From assembly GCA_021804195.1 (NCBI GenBank), contig JAJZKJ010000166.1:1-5787 (forward strand): a DNA stretch of 5,787 nt. Reading direction: 5' to 3'. Both the position numbers and the translations under genes were made by a program. The DNA is from Acidobacteriota bacterium (GTDB taxonomy: Bacteria > Planctomycetota > Phycisphaerae > WQYP01 > JAJZKJ01). The notes beneath the pieces are model-generated. The model made no database searches. It worked only from the letters and a program-made list of their open reading frames with translations, and was not told the DNA's origin. The number at the start of each line of letters is the position of its first letter. The stretch's first letter is position 1. Shown here in pieces: positions 1-5,787 of the stretch.

Positions 1-64
1 CAACTGTCGCAGGCGGGCGGCCGAATTACGATTGAAATGCAGCACCAAACGGGGCAGGCCCGGC

Positions 65-364
65 ATGGGAGCATCGGGGGGTGCGGTCTCGGCGGCGGAG
101 CCGACGATCAAAACCGGCAATCTGAAACGCCTGCGCAGAATTGAGGGGCAGGTACGCGGGTTGTATCAGATGGTTCAACAGGAACGCTACTGTGCGGATA
201 TTCTCGTTCAGGTGGCGGCGGTACAGCAGGCCCTGCGCGCTGTTTCGCGGGAACTCTGGAAAAACCATCTCCAGCATTGCGTTTCTCATGCCCTGCAGGC
301 GGGTGGTCGACCGGCCCAGGCGGTATCTGAAGAATTGATGCGTCTAAGCCATTTGTGGCAATAG
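65..364 (+). CDS. csoR: CsoR-family copper-sensing transcriptional repressor
   Basis: A small all-helical DUF156/CsoR protein, expected to act as a cytoplasmic repressor that leaves DNA when it binds Cu(I). Counting from the ATG at 65 (99 aa), the family core starts at about residue 20 with LKRLRRIEGQVRGLYQMV. The CsoR Cu(I) ligand triad is complete: Cys43 (in RYCADIL), then His68 and Cys72 (in NHLQHC, H-x3-C). This C-H-C pattern favours copper sensing over the Ni/Co sensor RcnR, the formaldehyde sensor FrmR or the persulfide sensor CstR. The start is uncertain. ATG 65 has a weak purine-rich stretch (51-58) upstream and gives a normal family length. A TTG at 32 would give 110 aa, and the frame stays open to the left edge of the window. 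The stop is TAG 362-364. copA begins 19 nt downstream, so the two should form one copper-induced operon. The family is clear; copper specificity is inferred from the ligands and the neighbour. Confidence 0.9.
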   Translation: MGASGGAVSAAEPTIKTGNLKRLRRIEGQVRGLYQMVQQERYCADILVQVAAVQQALRAVSRELWKNHLQHCVSHALQAGGRPAQAVSEELMRLSHLWQ

Positions 365-368
365 CGGT

Positions 369-374
369 GAAGGA
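369..374 (+). promoter_or_regulatory. Ribosome binding site of copA
   Basis: A purine-rich GAAGGA lies 9 nt before the ATG at 384, inside the 19-nt csoR-copA gap. It supports ATG 384 as the start, although a second in-frame ATG follows two codons later at 390. The gap has no room for a separate promoter, so copA depends on transcription coming through csoR. Confidence 0.6.
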
Positions 375-383
375 CAATAAACT

Positions 384-2891
384 ATGGATATGCAGATTGA
401 TTCCCCAGTCGGCGGCCAGGCCGCCACCCATATCGATCCCGTTTGCGGCATGAAGGTAAACCTGGCCAAGGCGGCGGGGTCATTGGCACATGCCGGAATC
501 ACATATTATTTCTGCTGTCAGGGGTGCCTGGGTAAGTTTCGGGCGGACCCGGAAAAATATCTTCATCAGCGGGCCGCAGCCGCGGTTGTTAAGCCTGTGG
601 CCACGCCGCCACCGTTGGTGCAACTTGGTGGTCTGGCTCGCCCCAGGCCGCCGGTGACGAAACCCGCCGCGCATTATGTGTGCCCCATGGATCCGGACGT
701 TCAAAGTGACCAGCCGGGGCCATGTCCGAAATGTGGCATGGCCCTGGAGTTGGCGCAGCCCGGGCCGGCGGCGAGGCGCTCCCGAGTGCGTTATACCTGT
801 CCCATGGATCCCGAGGTGATCAGTGACCAGCCGGGGCCATGTCCCAAGTGTGGTATGGCCCTGGAAGCCATGGACGTTTCCGCGGTAGCTGAGCCGGAAA
901 ACCCTGAACTACGCGATATGCTGCGCCGCTTTATTGTCGCGGTAGTCCTGGCGGCACCGGTGCTGGTGCTGGCGATGTTGGCGGATTTTCGCGTCGCGAC
1001 ACTCCATGGTGCGACCTGGGTAAACTGGGTGAATATGTTTTTGTCCACGCCGGTGGTTCTCTGGTGTGGCTGGCCATTTTTTGTGCGGGCCTGGGTTTCC
1101 GCTAAAACCTGGAATCTCAATATGTTCAGCCTTATCGGCTTGGGCATCGGCGTGGCCTGGGCCTATAGCGTGGTGGCGACGGTGGCACCGGGTTTGTTCC
1201 CTGCGGGTTTTCGCAGTCATGGCGTGGTGGGTACTTATTTCGAAGCGGCCGCTGTGATCACGGCCTTGGTGCTCATGGGCCAGGTGTTGGAGTTACGGGC
1301 ACGCGGTAAAACCGGTGCGGCGATTCGGCAATTGCTGGACCTTGCGCCCAAAACCGCCCGCCGCATTGGCGCAGATCATCAGGAAATGGATATTTCGGTG
1401 GAGTCCATCGAGGTCGGCGACGTGTTGCGGGTACGGCCGGGTGAAAAAGTTCCTGTGGATGGGGTGGTACTGGAAGGTCATAGCGTTGTGGATGAATCCA
1501 TGATTTCCGGTGAGCCGGTGCCGGTTGCCAAAACCACCGGTGATAAGCTCATCGGGGCCACCGTGAACGGAACCGGCAGTTTGGTGATGCAGGCCCAAAA
1601 AGTAGGGGCGGAAACAATGCTGTCACAAATTGTGGCTCTGGTGGCCCAGGCCCAGCGCAGCCGTGCTCCCATCCAGAGACTGGCGGACAAAGTTGCGGGC
1701 ATATTTGTACCGGTGGTGGTGGCCTGCGCGCTGATTACCTTTGTGATCTGGGCATGGTTGGGGCCGCAACCGTCGCTGGCCTATGCCCTGGTAAATGCGG
1801 TTGCGGTGGTGGTAATCGCCTGTCCCTGTGCTTTGGGTCTGGCCACCCCGATGTCGATCATGGTGGGGGTGGGACGGGCGGCCAAGGCGGGGATGCTGAT
1901 TAAAAATGCCGAGGTGTTGGAGCGTATGGAACGCATTGACACCCTTTGTCTGGATAAAACCGGCACCCTGACGCAAGGCCGACCGCAGGTGGTGGCGATC
2001 GAGGCCTCCGATGGCGGATTGGTTGATGAAATGCTGGCTTTGGCTGCCGCACTGGAAAAGGCCAGTGAGCACACACTCTCTGCCGCCATTGTACGTGCCG
2101 CGGAAGATAGGCACCTGACGATTCCTGTGGCTCAAGCGGTGGAAAGTATCAGCGGCAAGGGTATTGCAGGTCAGGTCCATGGGCGAAGTGTTGCCGTGGG
2201 CAACCTGGCCTTGATGGAGCAACTCGGGGTGGGCCTTGCCGGTATGCGGGAAAAATATGCCGACTTGCAGACCCAGGGCCGTACCGTGGTGTTGGTAGCC
2301 GCGGACTCCCGCTTGCTCGGTTATGTGGTCGTGATGGACCCCGTTCGCCCGGGCGCTGCGGCCCTGGTGGCCCAGCTCAAGGCCCAAGGCCTCACCGTCG
2401 TGATGATCACCGGCGACAGTCGGGTTGCGGCCCAGGCCGTCGCTGCCGATTTGGGCATTGATACTTTCGAGGCAGGAGTGTTGCCGCAAGGAAAAGATCA
2501 AGTGGTGCGGCGTTTGCAGCAGCAGGGGCGCAAAGTGGCCATGGCCGGTGACGGCATTAACGATGCGCCCGCCTTGGCGCAGGCGGACGTGGGCATTGCC
2601 ATGGGTACCGGCACGGATGTGGCCATTGCCACCGCGGGGGTTACGCTGCTGCATGGCGATTTATCCGGCATTGTGCGGGCGCGAGCTTTAAGCCGGGCCA
2701 CCATGCGCAACATCCGACAGAATTTGTTTTGGGCGTTTGCGTATAACCTGTTGGGTATTCCGCTGGCGGCGGGGGTTTTCTATCCCGTCAGCGGCTTGCT
2801 GCTAAGCCCGATGATTGCCGCCGCGGCCATGAGTTTTAGCTCGGTTTTCGTTATTACCAATGCCTTGCGGCTACATCGTGTTCGCCTTTAG
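384..2891 (+). CDS. copA: Copper-exporting P1B-type ATPase with YHS and two CPMDP metal-binding domains
   Basis: An 835-aa inner-membrane pump predicted to export cytoplasmic Cu(I) using ATP. Domains in order: YHS domain at about 16-60 (DPVCGM, then YYFCCQGC and DPEKYL); a Pro/Ala-rich linker; two heavy-metal-binding domains at 98-122 and 137-161 (CPMDP ... [10 protein letters not shown]); about eight membrane segments near 182-200, 212-236, 246-267, 285-304, 440-459, 468-494, 780-800 and 805-828. Catalytic parts: actuator SGEP 375-378, CPC metal site 480-482, phosphorylated Asp524 in DKTGT, TGD 676-678, GDGINDAP 722-729. Tyr787-Asn788 and Met816/Ser820 match the group-1 Cu(I) site residues, so Cu+ fits better than Zn/Cd or Cu2+. 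There is no HMA domain. Oddities: the nucleotide-binding SEHP motif reads SEHT (561-564), and the usual VAIES after GDGINDAP reads VAIAT. It follows csoR by 19 nt and its TAG stop overlaps the convergent coaX stop. The family is certain; the export direction comes from family knowledge. Confidence 0.97.
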   Translation: MDMQIDSPVGGQAATHIDPVCGMKVNLAKAAGSLAHAGITYYFCCQGCLGKFRADPEKYLHQRAAAAVVKPVATPPPLVQLGGLARPRPPVTKPAAHYVCPMDPDVQSDQPGPCPKCGMALELAQPGPAARRSRVRYTCPMDPEVISDQPGPCPKCGMALEAMDVSAVAEPENPELRDMLRRFIVAVVLAAPVLVLAMLADFRVATLHGATWVNWVNMFLSTPVVLWCGWPFFVRAWVSAKTWNLNMFSLIGLGIGVAWAYSVVATVAPGLFPAGFRSHGVVGTYFEAAAVITALVLMGQVLELRARGKTGAAIRQLLDLAPKTARRIGADHQEMDISVESIEVGDVLRVRPGEKVPVDGVVLEGHSVVDESMISGEPVPVAKTTGDKLIGATVNGTGSLVMQAQKVGAETMLSQIVALVAQAQRSRAPIQRLADKVAGIFVPVVVACALITFVIWAWLGPQPSLAYALVNAVAVVVIACPCALGLATPMSIMVGVGRAAKAGMLIKNAEVLERMERIDTLCLDKTGTLTQGRPQVVAIEASDGGLVDEMLALAAALEKASEHTLSAAIVRAAEDRHLTIPVAQAVESISGKGIAGQVHGRSVAVGNLALMEQLGVGLAGMREKYADLQTQGRTVVLVAADSRLLGYVVVMDPVRPGAAALVAQLKAQGLTVVMITGDSRVAAQAVAADLGIDTFEAGVLPQGKDQVVRRLQQQGRKVAMAGDGINDAPALAQADVGIAMGTGTDVAIATAGVTLLHGDLSGIVRARALSRATMRNIRQNLFWAFAYNLLGIPLAAGVFYPVSGLLLSPMIAAAAMSFSSVFVITNALRLHRVRL
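675..749 (+). repeat. Internal 75-bp repeat of copA, copy 1 (first CPMDP domain)
   Basis: This encodes residues 98-122 of CopA, a 25-residue heavy-metal-binding module with CPMDP and CPKCGM cysteines. It matches the copy at 792-866 at 61 of 75 bases by hand alignment, including a 23-bp identical stretch at 705-727. The copies differ at only four residues, and most of the other changes are silent third positions. Confidence 0.85.
792..866 (+). repeat. Internal 75-bp repeat of copA, copy 2 (second CPMDP domain)
   Basis: This encodes residues 137-161 of CopA, the second CPMDP ... CPKCGMALE module, in frame with copy 1 and offset by 117 bp (39 codons). The 23-bp block 822-844 is identical to 705-727. 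A 14-residue Pro/Ala/Arg-rich linker separates the two modules. Confidence 0.85.
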
Positions 2892-3670
2892 CCTTCCATC
2901 TTGTGGTGTTCCCATACCAAAGCCGCCCCCTGTAAAACCAAATCCGGAATCAGGGAATCCACCAGGCCGGAATCCGCCAGCAGTCGCTGGGCATCACCTC
3001 CCGTGGCCACCACATGCGGCCAGTGACCAAGCTCACTGGCATAGCCCTCCACCAGTTCGCGCACGGCCCCACGGGCGGCGGCATACAGGCCCATGTTCAG
3101 CGCTTCGCTGGTATTGCGGCCGCACGTCCCGTGCGGCGGATCCAGCGACGCCAGCGGCAATTGGGCGGTAAATTCGTGCAAGGCTCTGGCCCCAAGTTGC
3201 AATCCAGTCGCGATGGCCCCACCCTGAAAAATTCCCTGCGCATCCACGTAATCCACCGTTAAGGCCGTGCCCGCACTGATCACCACACAGGCCTGCTCGG
3301 TATTGACATAAGCGCACAAAGCCGCCAGCAGCCGGTCCACGCCCAGGGTGGATTCATCCGTCAGGTTGGTCTTCATGGGAATCTTTAAATCTTCACCGAT
3401 GCGCTGCGCCTCCAGATGCAACTCGGCTTTCACCATCGCCTGCACCTGTTTTGTCATCTCCGGAACCACACTGGCAATCACCACGCCGGTGGGATAAGCC
3501 TCCGGACCATCGTTAATCTTTTTGGCCTGCCAGAGGCCCGTGAGGGCGGCTTTTAATTCGGATTGCCAGTGGTGGTGCATCAGACGGTGGGCCGGGTCTT
3601 CGCTTTTGCCCAGCGCGAAGACTCCCACCCCAATTCGGCTATTACCGATATCAATTGCCAGCACGCTCAT
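2888..3670 (-). CDS. coaX: Type III pantothenate kinase
   Basis: A 260-aa cytoplasmic kinase of the CoaX/Baf family, which phosphorylates pantothenate in the first step of CoA synthesis. Visible motifs: phosphate-binding DIGNS at 7-11, GVDR at 110-113 carrying catalytic Asp112, the GTALTVD block at 134-140, GLQL...[10 protein letters not shown] near 156-173, [13 protein letters not shown] at 184-196 and the TGG loop at 223-225. The length is normal for the family. The frame is open back to an ATG at 3883, but that extension runs antiphase through the end of obg. ATG 3670 puts [10 protein letters not shown] where the family begins and has GGAG about 11 nt upstream. Oddity: the Asp that normally precedes the GTA motif (Asp125 in the Thermotoga enzyme) is Ser132 here, in VISAGTALT. 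It lies 55 nt downstream of obg, so the two are probably co-transcribed. The family is secure; full activity is less sure because of Ser132. Confidence 0.93.
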   Translation of the reverse strand: MSVLAIDIGNSRIGVGVFALGKSEDPAHRLMHHHWQSELKAALTGLWQAKKINDGPEAYPTGVVIASVVPEMTKQVQAMVKAELHLEAQRIGEDLKIPMKTNLTDESTLGVDRLLAALCAYVNTEQACVVISAGTALTVDYVDAQGIFQGGAIATGLQLGARALHEFTAQLPLASLDPPHGTCGRNTSEALNMGLYAAARGAVRELVEGYASELGHWPHVVATGGDAQRLLADSGLVDSLIPDLVLQGAALVWEHHKMEG

Positions 3671-3725
3671 AAAACCATCAGCTCCAAAAGGTAACGTTTG
3701 AAATAAGCCTGATACCGTCCAGCCG

Positions 3726-4869
3726 TCATTCAAGTGATTTTTTGTAGTACCGTCCCTTGCGCTGGTCATCCGCCTTGATCGCGGCGATTTCCATGGCAAG
3801 TTGGGAGTCGTCATCCGGTGCTTCAAGCGCCAGGTTGGCGGCAGCATCCATGGCGGCCGCAAATGGTTCTGCCGGCGGCACACTCTGGACCAGTTGCCAG
3901 ATCGATTCCAGCAGGGGCCGCAGACCGGTGCCTGTGGCCGCGGAAATCGCCAAAATCGTGTGGCCGGGCAGTGCCAATCGCAATTCGGCCAGTTGTTCCG
4001 GTGCGCCGGTGAGATCCATTTTGTTGGCTACCAGAATTTCCGGCTTGTTGGCCAGCTTAGGACTGTAGGCGGCGAGTTCCGCCCGAATGGTTTGGTAGGC
4101 TTGGGCGGGGGTGCCGCCGTCCAGCGGCACCATGTCAATCAGATGCACCAGCACGCGGGTACGTTCGATGTGGCGCAAAAAAATCCTGCCCCAGACCTGC
4201 GCCATGATGGGCTCCTGCAATCAGCCCCGGAATATCAGCCAGCACCAGCCGCCGCTGCGCATCGAGCTCGGCTATGCCTAACTGCGGAGAGAGTGTGGTA
4301 AAAGGATAATCCGCCACTTTGGGTCGGGCCGCGGAAAGCCGCGACAGCAGTGTAGACTTGCCGGCGTTGGGCAGGCCGATTAAACCCACGTCCGCTATCA
4401 GGCGAAGTTGCAGTTTAAGCCGTCGTACCTGGCCGGGCTTTCCCGGTTCCGCAAATTCCGGAGCCTGCCGGACGGAGGTGGTAAAGTGGGTGTTACCGCG
4501 GCCGCCGCGGCCGCCCTTGGCCACCAGCACTCTACGTCCGGCGGGCACCAAGTCCGTCAGCAGTACGCCCGTATCGCGGTCGTATACCAGTGTCCCAGGC
4601 GGAACACGAATGATTAAATCCGCGCCGGCCTTACCATCCTTTTTTTTCCCCATGCCAGGTTTGCCGCTGGGGGCGTACCAATGATGCCGCCCGACCATGT
4701 CCAATAGCGTATCCACGCCGGCCACAGCCTCCAGAATAACGCTGCCACCATGGCCGCCATCGCCGCCATCCGGACCACCGTGTGGGATATATTTTTCCCG
4801 CCGCATGGACATGCAACCATTGCCGCCATCGCCGCCGGAGACTTCAATTTCAGCTTCATCAATAAACAT
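3726..4869 (-). CDS. obg: GTPase Obg, reading frame interrupted by a +1 homopolymer insertion
   Basis: Obg/CgtA is a GTPase for 50S ribosome assembly and growth control. The first frame (4869 down to a TGA at 4135) gives the glycine-rich Obg fold, residues 1-158 (SGGDGGNGCMSMRREKYIP, GGPDGGDGG), then G1 GLPNAGKST 165-173, G2-region TTLSP 191-195 and G3 DIPGL 212-216. It then drifts into nonsense after GAGLGQDFF. The next frame resumes exactly with LRHIERTRVLVHLID, followed by G4 NKMD 282-285, G5 SAATG 309-313 and a basic C-terminus. Removing one T from the T7 run (4177-4183) joins them as GQDFLRHIERTRV and gives 380 aa, a normal length. Uncorrected, the 244-aa product lacks G4 and G5. ATG 4869 is chosen because MFIDEAEIEV matches the family start; an ATG at 4893 would add eight residues. 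Obg is usually essential, so a sequencing or assembly indel is likeliest, with transcript slippage as the alternative. Confidence 0.92.
4177..4183 (-). other. Frameshift point in obg (seven-base homopolymer)
   Basis: The plus strand reads A7 here, so the obg sense strand reads T7 within CAG GAT TTT TTT GCG. Six T would read CAG GAT TTT TTG CGC and continue the Obg family sequence (DFLRHIER). Seven T shifts the frame by one and ends in a premature stop at 4135. No stop codon or known slippery heptamer adjoins the run, so a prfB-like programmed frameshift is not suggested. Confidence 0.85.
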
Positions 4870-4944
4870 AAAATACCGCACCACAAGAACCATACACGGG
4901 AGTTATCCAGCCGTCACCGCGTATGCCACAGCTCCCAATGCCTT

Positions 4945-4950
4945 ATTATA
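4945..4950 (-). promoter_or_regulatory. Candidate -10 element for the obg-coaX operon
   Basis: The minus strand reads TATAAT here, which would start transcription near 4938 and give a leader of about 69 nt before the obg ATG at 4869. At 15-18 bp spacing I see no TTGACA-like -35, so the promoter call rests on the -10 alone. Confidence 0.35.
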
Positions 4951-5158
4951 GTGGATGTTGGCCCTACAGGCGCGGTGGCCCGCCGACCAGACTTTGCGGC
5001 CCAATGCCCCGGCCAATCGCCACCACCGACCCATACGCCTCGCCCTCCACTTAGCCTCCCCGTTTCATGCCGCCTTCGAGGTAACTTGTCCAACTCGGTA
5101 GCAGCAGCCCCTGGTTTGGCTCGCGCGGTGTCATGCGGTAAATTGGCGGTCCATTGGT

Positions 5159-5164
5159 TATAAT
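5159..5164 (+). promoter_or_regulatory. Candidate -10 element for mnmA
   Basis: A perfect TATAAT on the plus strand would place the transcription start near 5171, about 45 nt before the mnmA ATG. No convincing -35 lies at 16-18 bp; a TTGGCG at 5143-5148 is too close (10-bp spacer). The palindrome GGTTAACC (5170-5177) sits on the predicted start site, and TGCGGTAA occurs on both sides (5134-5141 and 5178-5185). These could be regulator contacts or chance. Confidence 0.4.
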
Positions 5165-5207
5165 CCTCCGGTTAACCTGCGGTAAGAACACGCTTTGGTT
5201 CATAACG

Positions 5208-5214
5208 GGTGATC
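5208..5214 (+). promoter_or_regulatory. Ribosome binding site of mnmA
   Basis: GGTGATC matches the downstream part of the sequence complementary to the usual 16S rRNA 3' end (TAAGGAGGTGATC). In that alignment the absent GGAGG core would end about 6 nt before the ATG at 5216. An in-frame TGA at 5210-5212 inside this site rules out any start further upstream. Confidence 0.45.
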
Positions 5215-5215
5215 G

Positions 5216-5787
5216 ATGACTGGCAATAAGGGTACTGTGGTCGTGGCCATGTCGGGCGGGGTGGATAGCTCCGTGGCGGCAGCGTTGCTGCGTAAGCAGG
5301 GGTATGACTGCATAGGTGTATTTATGCGGCTTGGCAGCGACCCGGCGGAAATGGCGGGAGATGCCTCCACGGCTTGTGCTATCCCCGGGCCATCTGCAAG
5401 CCACTTTTCCGATGCCGCCACCGCAACAGGTACCGGCGAAACCAAGTCGCACCAGCAGGGGTGCTGTTCGGCTGCGGATGCCGCCGATGCCCGTTATGTC
5501 GCAGGGCTGTTGGATATTCCATTTTATGCCTTGAATTTTCAGCACGATTTTTCTGGAATCATTGATTATTTTGTGCGCGAATACAACCGCGGACGCACGC
5601 CCAATCCGTGCGTTCGCTGCAATGAATATCTTAAGTTCGGCAAGCTCTTGCGTTATGCTTCGGCCATCGGTGCCGATTACGTGGCCACCGGTCACTATGC
5701 CCGCATTGGCCGCGATGAATCGGGTGCGGCGCAAATTCTTCGTGGTATCGATCAGAGCAAAGATCAAAGCTACGTTGGGTTGGATTT
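5216..5787 (+). CDS. mnmA: tRNA-specific 2-thiouridylase MnmA (5' part, cut by window edge)
   Basis: MnmA adenylates U34 of Lys, Glu and Gln tRNAs and transfers sulfur to C2, giving the s2U of mnm5s2U. The first 190 codons are present. They show the N-type ATP pyrophosphatase PP-loop SGGVDSS (13-19), GCCSAADAADAR (82-93), the active-site segment TPNPCVRCN (128-136), ADYVATGHYARI (153-164) and LRGIDQSKDQSY (175-186). Cys135 aligns with the first catalytic Cys (Cys102 in E. coli); the second (Cys199 there) lies beyond the window. Cys132 replaces the E. coli Asp99, a variant I recall from other phyla. A Ser/Ala/Thr/Gly-rich loop at about 41-81 is roughly 34 residues longer than in E. coli. After KDQSY the sequence reads VGLD, whereas the family usually has FL or VL; too little remains to tell divergence from an indel. 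ATG 5216 is the only workable start because an in-frame TGA sits at 5210. Confidence 0.93.
   Translation, partial: MTGNKGTVVVAMSGGVDSSVAAALLRKQGYDCIGVFMRLGSDPAEMAGDASTACAIPGPSASHFSDAATATGTGETKSHQQGCCSAADAADARYVAGLLDIPFYALNFQHDFSGIIDYFVREYNRGRTPNPCVRCNEYLKFGKLLRYASAIGADYVATGHYARIGRDESGAAQILRGIDQSKDQSYVGLD

Larger units (their letters stand above)
4870..5215. other. Divergent intergenic region between obg and mnmA
   Basis: These 346 bases separate obg (leftward) from mnmA (rightward). They hold a perfect TATAAT in each direction (4945-4950 on minus, 5159-5164 on plus). A GC-rich middle part (about 4960-5150) shows no tRNA, riboswitch or strong terminator that I recognise. The minus strand has several very short ORFs. 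The longest of interest is 43 codons at 4903-5034 with GGAGG nine nt before its ATG. It has no recognisable family, and the obg -10 candidate lies inside it, so I do not call it a gene. No rpmA/rplU ribosomal genes, often found beside obg elsewhere, are present here. Confidence 0.6.

Noticed and set aside
675..866. Repeats in copA as a mobile element or CRISPR-like array
   Set aside because: There are only two copies, both in frame and encoding a known metal-binding module, so protein domain duplication explains them.
1623..2654. A 343-codon open frame on the minus strand
   Set aside because: It lies fully antisense to the catalytic part of copA, is rich in His, Gly and Arg without any domain, and exists because of the high GC and codon bias of copA.
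3671..3883. A longer coaX starting at ATG 3883
   Set aside because: The extra 71 residues overlap the obg C-terminus in another frame and have no family similarity, while DIGN normally lies within the first ten residues of CoaX.
4640..4647. A second homopolymer (T8 on plus, A8 in obg) as another frameshift
   Set aside because: The Obg frame reads correctly on both sides of it (GMGKKKDGKAG into DLIIRVPPGT), so no indel is needed there.
3717..4915. TGACGGCTGGA repeated upstream of obg and upstream of coaX on the minus strand
   Set aside because: An 11-bp match between two places in a 5.8-kb GC-rich window is expected by chance several times, and its position relative to the two genes differs.
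4950..5150. A tRNA, riboswitch or intrinsic terminator in the obg-mnmA gap
   Set aside because: I found no T-loop consensus, no known aptamer core and no stable hairpin with a T-run; only weak 6-bp inverted matches such as GGTGGC/GCCACC.
5051..5767. A 238-codon open frame on the minus strand opposite mnmA
   Set aside because: mnmA on the plus strand has clear family motifs along its whole length, and the antisense frame has no recognisable domain.

Overview
The window carries a copper-efflux pair followed by a stretch of housekeeping genes. It is GC-rich and almost fully coding, with no tRNA, rRNA, CRISPR array, insertion sequence or attachment site that I can see. The MnmA fragment (the GCCSAADAADAR block, the TPNPCVRCN form of the active-site motif, and a long variable loop after the PP-loop domain's second strand) looks most like what I remember of Planctomycetota, possibly Phycisphaerae. 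That is an inference from memory, not a search.

Layout. (1) Positions 65-364 (+): a CsoR-family copper-sensing repressor. (2) Positions 384-2891 (+): a CopA-type Cu+ P1B-ATPase with an N-terminal YHS domain and two tandem CPMDP heavy-metal-binding domains in place of HMA domains. The 19-nt gap makes csoR-copA an operon whose promoter lies mostly or wholly left of the window. (3) Positions 2888-3670 (-): type III pantothenate kinase (CoaX), whose stop codon overlaps the copA stop tail to tail. (4) Positions 3726-4869 (-): the ribosome-assembly GTPase Obg, split by one extra base in a 7-nt homopolymer. It lies 55 nt upstream of coaX and is probably co-transcribed with it. (5) Positions 4870-5215: a 346-nt divergent intergenic region with a perfect TATAAT facing each way and a few doubtful mini-ORFs. 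(6) Positions 5216-5787 (+): the 5' part of mnmA (tRNA-U34 2-thiouridylase), cut by the window edge.

How the genes work together. CsoR should release its operator when it binds Cu(I), allowing CopA to be made and to pump cytoplasmic Cu(I) outward. CoaX (first step of CoA synthesis), Obg (50S assembly and GTP-linked growth control) and MnmA (wobble-uridine thiolation) are core functions unrelated to copper. The copper pair may therefore be an accessory unit placed next to core genes.

I did not find a clearly new multi-gene system. The points most worth a second look are the obg homopolymer frameshift, a Ser in CoaX where a catalytic Asp is expected, and a Thr in place of the conserved Pro of the SEHP motif in CopA.
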